From Diorhabda sublineata (taxonomy: Eukaryota; Arthropoda; Insecta; Coleoptera; Chrysomelidae), in NCBI RefSeq assembly GCF_026230105.1, contig NC_079483.1, forward strand, positions 13,819,312-13,883,311: 64,000 nt of DNA, given 5' to 3'. The notes below the pieces were generated by a model. That model searched no databases and was not told the DNA's origin. It saw nothing but the letters and a program-made list of their open reading frames with translations. The translations under genes and the position numbers were made by a program. The first letter of the stretch is position 1, and each line of letters starts with the position of its first letter. Positions 60,882 through 64,000 of this stretch are shown here, piece by piece.

Positions 60882-62403
60882 TATACATTTACTATTTTCG
60901 CTATTTTACAATAAAAGCATATTCAAAGCATTCACTCCCGTTTGTTTACAAATTTCAGTACAATGTTCCCATGGCAACAAAAATAGAACATGGTAAATGA
61001 AGAATTTTTATATCTTAATTTTAGGATTAGATTTATAATCAATAATTTGCATAATTGGTAGTTATTCCTCTGGAAATGTGAAAACTATCATAACATTTTT
61101 CTGGTACTAAAATGATGTATTCTTTAGGTTAGGTTCGTTCTCACAACAGTCATAAATAGTTCGAATCGCTGGAAGCATGTCCATAATTTAATTTACAAAT
61201 TTGAGCGTTGCGAAGAACGGATATTTTCACGCACTTGTATACCGTGGTTGATTGTATCTTTAATTTTAATATGCAATGTTTCAATAAATATTAGTAAATA
61301 TTAATAAGTTCTCGATAAATTTTAAACACCTGAAATCCATATAAACTGAAGTGAAAAAACGAAAATAACAATGTGTATTAGAAAATTTTTATAGATTGAG
61401 TTTTCAGTTTTAAATTTCTACCTAAAATAAGCCGTGTCGTTCTACAAATTTAAAATCTTATTCTGTGTTATAATTTGTAATCAGCTGATAAATTATTTAT
61501 ATATAATTCAGGAATACAGCCATCGAGAACCTAATTTTGTTCAACATCCTTTTTTTAATTATACAATTTTAAACAATTATACAGTTATTAACAATGGAAG
61601 GAGAAATTTGTAATAAGTAATTGCTGATGAATACCCGGCATTAAGTAACGTTTCTCTTGAGTGATACTCATAGATAAACTAGTTTTTTCCATAAACCGAA
61701 ACAGAAAATGCACTTTTATGCTATTTTTATGTATTAAAAATTATGCCAAATTCGTCTACAAATATTTCGACCTTCAAGTCAACTCTTACGAAGGGTCATT
61801 TTGATTGAAAGCATTGACGTCATTAGTAAAATCTGCAATTGTATAAACGTGAGCATCATGTCTAGAGGCTAAATATACTTTGCGTTTTTGAGCTTCAAAT
61901 AGGACACTTTAATGCAATTATATACTCAAGATTCAAGTATAAGTTTATCAGTTTTATTCTATCTACACAGATAATGAAGAAAGAAACCTTACTAAAATTA
62001 GGTTTAAGAATAATGTCACCAGATGTAAACAAATTGAAAATCGCCTCATTATTGGTTTACCAGGTTACTATTGATCTAACAAGGGAATTAATCAGTTGTG
62101 ATTAAAATATAGTTAATTTTTTTTATATCACATTCTTTTATATATTGTTATTATTTTGGAATTATGGACAACGAATGTATAATACTGCTTTATATCATAA
62201 AATAACTAATGCGTAAATTGTTTGGAGAAATTGCACATACTTTTTTAATTAATTTGTTCCCATTCTCAATTTAAAAGAACATAGTATATAATATTCAAGA
62301 TAACACATTGACCTTTCATTGTAATGAAGTTGATATTTTATCTGTTAAATTGTTAGTATTACCAGGGCAGCGTTAGCGTTCTCAAGCTGCGAAGCTTATA
62401 AAA
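60882..62403. promoter_or_regulatory. Head-to-head intergenic region between WDR19 and the LRR gene
   Basis: 1.5 kb separates two divergent start codons, with the X-box at the WDR19 end. No coding sequence was found. AT-rich, with no canonical TATA at the expected place for either gene, as is common for housekeeping and ciliary promoters. Confidence 0.5.
60965..60978 (-). promoter_or_regulatory. RFX X-box of WDR19
   Basis: GTTCCCATGGCAAC matches the ciliary X-box consensus GTHNYY-AT-RRNAAC at every position and does so in both orientations. It lies 84-97 bp upstream of the WDR19 start codon, the usual distance for RFX/DAF-19 targets that encode intraflagellar transport proteins. Regulation by an RFX factor is inferred from this match. 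Confidence 0.8.
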
Positions 62404-62891
62404 ATGATGGAATATTATACATCTGACAGTAGTGATAGTGAAAATAGTGTTAAAGTAATAGATTATGCTTATTTACTATTAGACCCGGAACAGACCGAAG
62501 ATAAACTCAGCACATATTTTGATGAAAAAAAATCGTTTTCTCTTGTGGAGAGGTTAATTTTGCATCACAATAATCTTGTTACTCTACCAAATTCTATCTT
62601 TAAATTTTCAAATACTAAGGTTTTGGATATTAGTAATAATGGTATCACTATATTGCCTGATGTATTTAAATATCTTCCATTAACTAGCCTTATAGCTAAA
62701 AATAATTTGCTTACTAACAATTCATTGCCGAAAAATTTTGAAAAATGCTCAACCTTATTAGAACTTAATCTGAGTGGAAACCAACTCAGTCATTTTCCAG
62801 AACAGATATTAGATTTTGCTAGTTTAAAATTCTTATATCTTGGAGGCAATGGAATGATGGAAATATCAAGAAACATTGGAAAGTTACAGAG
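62404..62891 (+). CDS. LRRC58: LRRC58-like leucine-rich-repeat protein, first coding exon (gene continues off window)
   Basis: The start at 62404 (AAAAATGATGG) is followed by an acidic N-terminus (SDSSDSENS). From about residue 48 leucine-rich repeats follow: LILHHNNLVTLPNSIF, VLDISNNGITILPDVF, LIAKNNLLTNNSLPKNF, LLELNLSGNQLSHFP and FLYLGGNGMMEISRNIG. 'LIAKNNLL...SLPKNF' and 'LNLSGN...FP' match the order in vertebrate LRRC58 (LLAKNNRL...ALPKGL, LNLSGN...VP). The exon ends TTACAGAG/GTGAGT at 62891 in phase 2 after 162 codons. Human LRRC58 is about 370 aa, so more than half of the protein, including its Cys-containing C-terminus, lies outside the window. LRRC58 has been reported as a substrate adaptor of a Cullin ubiquitin ligase; that role is from general knowledge. 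The symbol is by resemblance. Confidence 0.82.
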
Positions 62892-63480
62892 GTGAGTACA
62901 AACTATTCATCATACTGTTTATGTTGTCTGTGAACTGGATTCTATAAATTTTAAATAATTTCCTGTTATAACAATTTCTATGAAGTTCCTAAATTTTCAA
63001 AAAAAAAGCAAACTTGTGAGATGAAATTGTATAATCCCAGATTAACTTATAAAATACATCTGTATACTCTGATTTATTTTGGTTTTCCAGCATGTGTTGT
63101 ATGATGATTCGCATTTTAAGTGGATTATCCTCAGTTATTTTCATTTATGATTATCTGTGCTACCAATATTTAACATAACTTGTATGTGCGAATATTTTAT
63201 TTCCCCTTCAATAACAACTGAAAATTACCAGTAAACTTTAGTTAGTAGTTTTTCAAATAATAATAATAGAATATCAATTCCTAATTTTCTAATTGTAATT
63301 AATCAATGTGTATATTAACTTGTAGTGTCTGATATTAATTTAATGATCCAATAATACCAACAGACTCTAATAATTGAAACATATTCCATAAATGCACTTA
63401 AATAAGAGGAAAACTTAAATAATTATATACAAAAAATATGGGAAGAAATTAGAAAAATCAACTTATAACTATAGGTAATT
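62892..63480. other. LRR gene intron, plain sequence
   Basis: AT-rich intron with no recognisable content. A possible acceptor at about 63090 leads to a short peptide without LRR character and is not used. Confidence 0.4.
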
Positions 63481-64000
63481 ATATACAGTTTTCATTCATT
63501 TCTATTTATCCTTAGCAACCTTCTTTGCTTCATTCCATGCTAGCTTTTTCTTCTTCAAAACTTCTCTTATCACGTCGTCCCATGTTTCTTTTGGTCTTCC
63601 TCTATTTCTTTTTTGTTGTGGTTTGGCCTGCTAAATTTTTTTCCTTGTTTTGAATTACTCATTCTCTGTAAATGTCTATACCAGCTCAACTGATTTCTTT
63701 CAATGAATTCAGTGAACCGTACTATTTACTTACTACTACTCTTCTCTAATACTATCATTTCTTATTCTATCCTCTCTTGTCACTCCTACTTTTATCAAAT
63801 ATTTCATCTCTGTAGCTTGTATTTCACTTTTTTGTTGGTGATTTAGCACCTATGATTCGCAGCCATAATAAACTATGTTGGCATCTTCAATTATCCTATT
63901 CATTTTCATCTTTAGGCTCCCACCTGCTTCTAGTTCATCTTCTAAATATTGCACTACATATACTTGCTCTATTTCTTTGTCTTCTATATGTGTACTTTGT
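63480..64000 (-). mobile_element. Non-LTR retrotransposon C-terminal fragment (continues off window)
   Basis: The minus strand reads MKMNRIIEDANIVYYGCES, ATEMKYLIKVGVTREDRIRN, then RFTEFIERNQLSWYRHLQRM, RPNHNKKEIEEDQKKHGT and LKKKKLAWNEAKKVAKDK-like words. Patterns such as NQLSWYRHLQRM and EMKYL belong to the C-terminal region of RTE/CR1-like elements, as in the 30.2-30.9 kb copy. Stops interrupt it. It lies in the LRR gene's first intron, antisense to that gene. Confidence 0.8.

Noticed and set aside
63088..63180. Possible second exon of the LRR gene after TTTTCCAG
   Set aside because: The peptide (SMCCMMIRIL...) has no leucine-rich-repeat pattern and soon meets a stop.

Overview
This is an AT-rich, intron-rich animal nuclear sequence, most likely from an insect and plausibly a beetle. 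The evidence is a ciliary intraflagellar-transport gene with short spliced exons, an arthropod-style six-cysteine defensin-like peptide, a secreted His/Asn/Gly-rich protein of an insect extracellular type, and a dense load of decayed transposons (mariner, PIF/Harbinger, Crypton, Penelope-like, non-LTR, Gypsy-type LTR). The order Coleoptera is an inference and is not proven. No prokaryotic-type operon, rRNA, tRNA or CRISPR array was seen.

There are four host genes. (1) At 7.5-24.5 kb, minus strand, three exons join in frame into a secreted low-complexity protein of about 304 residues; its first intron is 14.2 kb. (2) Inside that intron, on the plus strand at 11.64-11.87 kb, lies an intact single-exon gene for a defensin-like peptide with its own TATA box, initiator and polyadenylation signal. 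(3) At 41.65-60.88 kb, minus strand, is a complete WDR19/IFT144 (intraflagellar transport complex A) gene. I resolve 20 coding exons giving an uninterrupted 1362-residue protein. A perfect RFX X-box sits 84 bp upstream of its start codon. (4) At 62.4 kb, plus strand, head to head with WDR19, is the first coding exon of a LRRC58-like leucine-rich-repeat gene that runs off the window.

Region by region: 1-7.4 kb holds a Crypton tyrosine-recombinase remnant, a small inverted-repeat element carrying a Harbinger-like fragment, and a Penelope-like (GIY-YIG) remnant. 7.5-24.5 kb is the secreted-protein locus with nested defensin, mariner, Penelope-like and non-LTR remnants. 24.5-41.6 kb is a gene-poor transposon graveyard with a mariner copy, a Harbinger copy with interleaved transposase and MADF genes, non-LTR fragments, a 504-bp solo LTR, a tandem repeat, another Penelope-like remnant, and a stray duplicate of the last WDR19 exon. 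41.6-60.9 kb is WDR19, whose introns have absorbed at least seven transposon fragments without damage to the reading frame. 60.9-64 kb is a presumed bidirectional promoter region, the LRR gene and an antisense non-LTR fragment.

Functionally, WDR19 with its X-box is a typical cilium-assembly gene of sensory neurons and sperm. The defensin-like gene is a candidate immune effector. The secreted His-rich protein looks like an extracellular or cuticle-associated product. The three are neighbours with no evident shared pathway.
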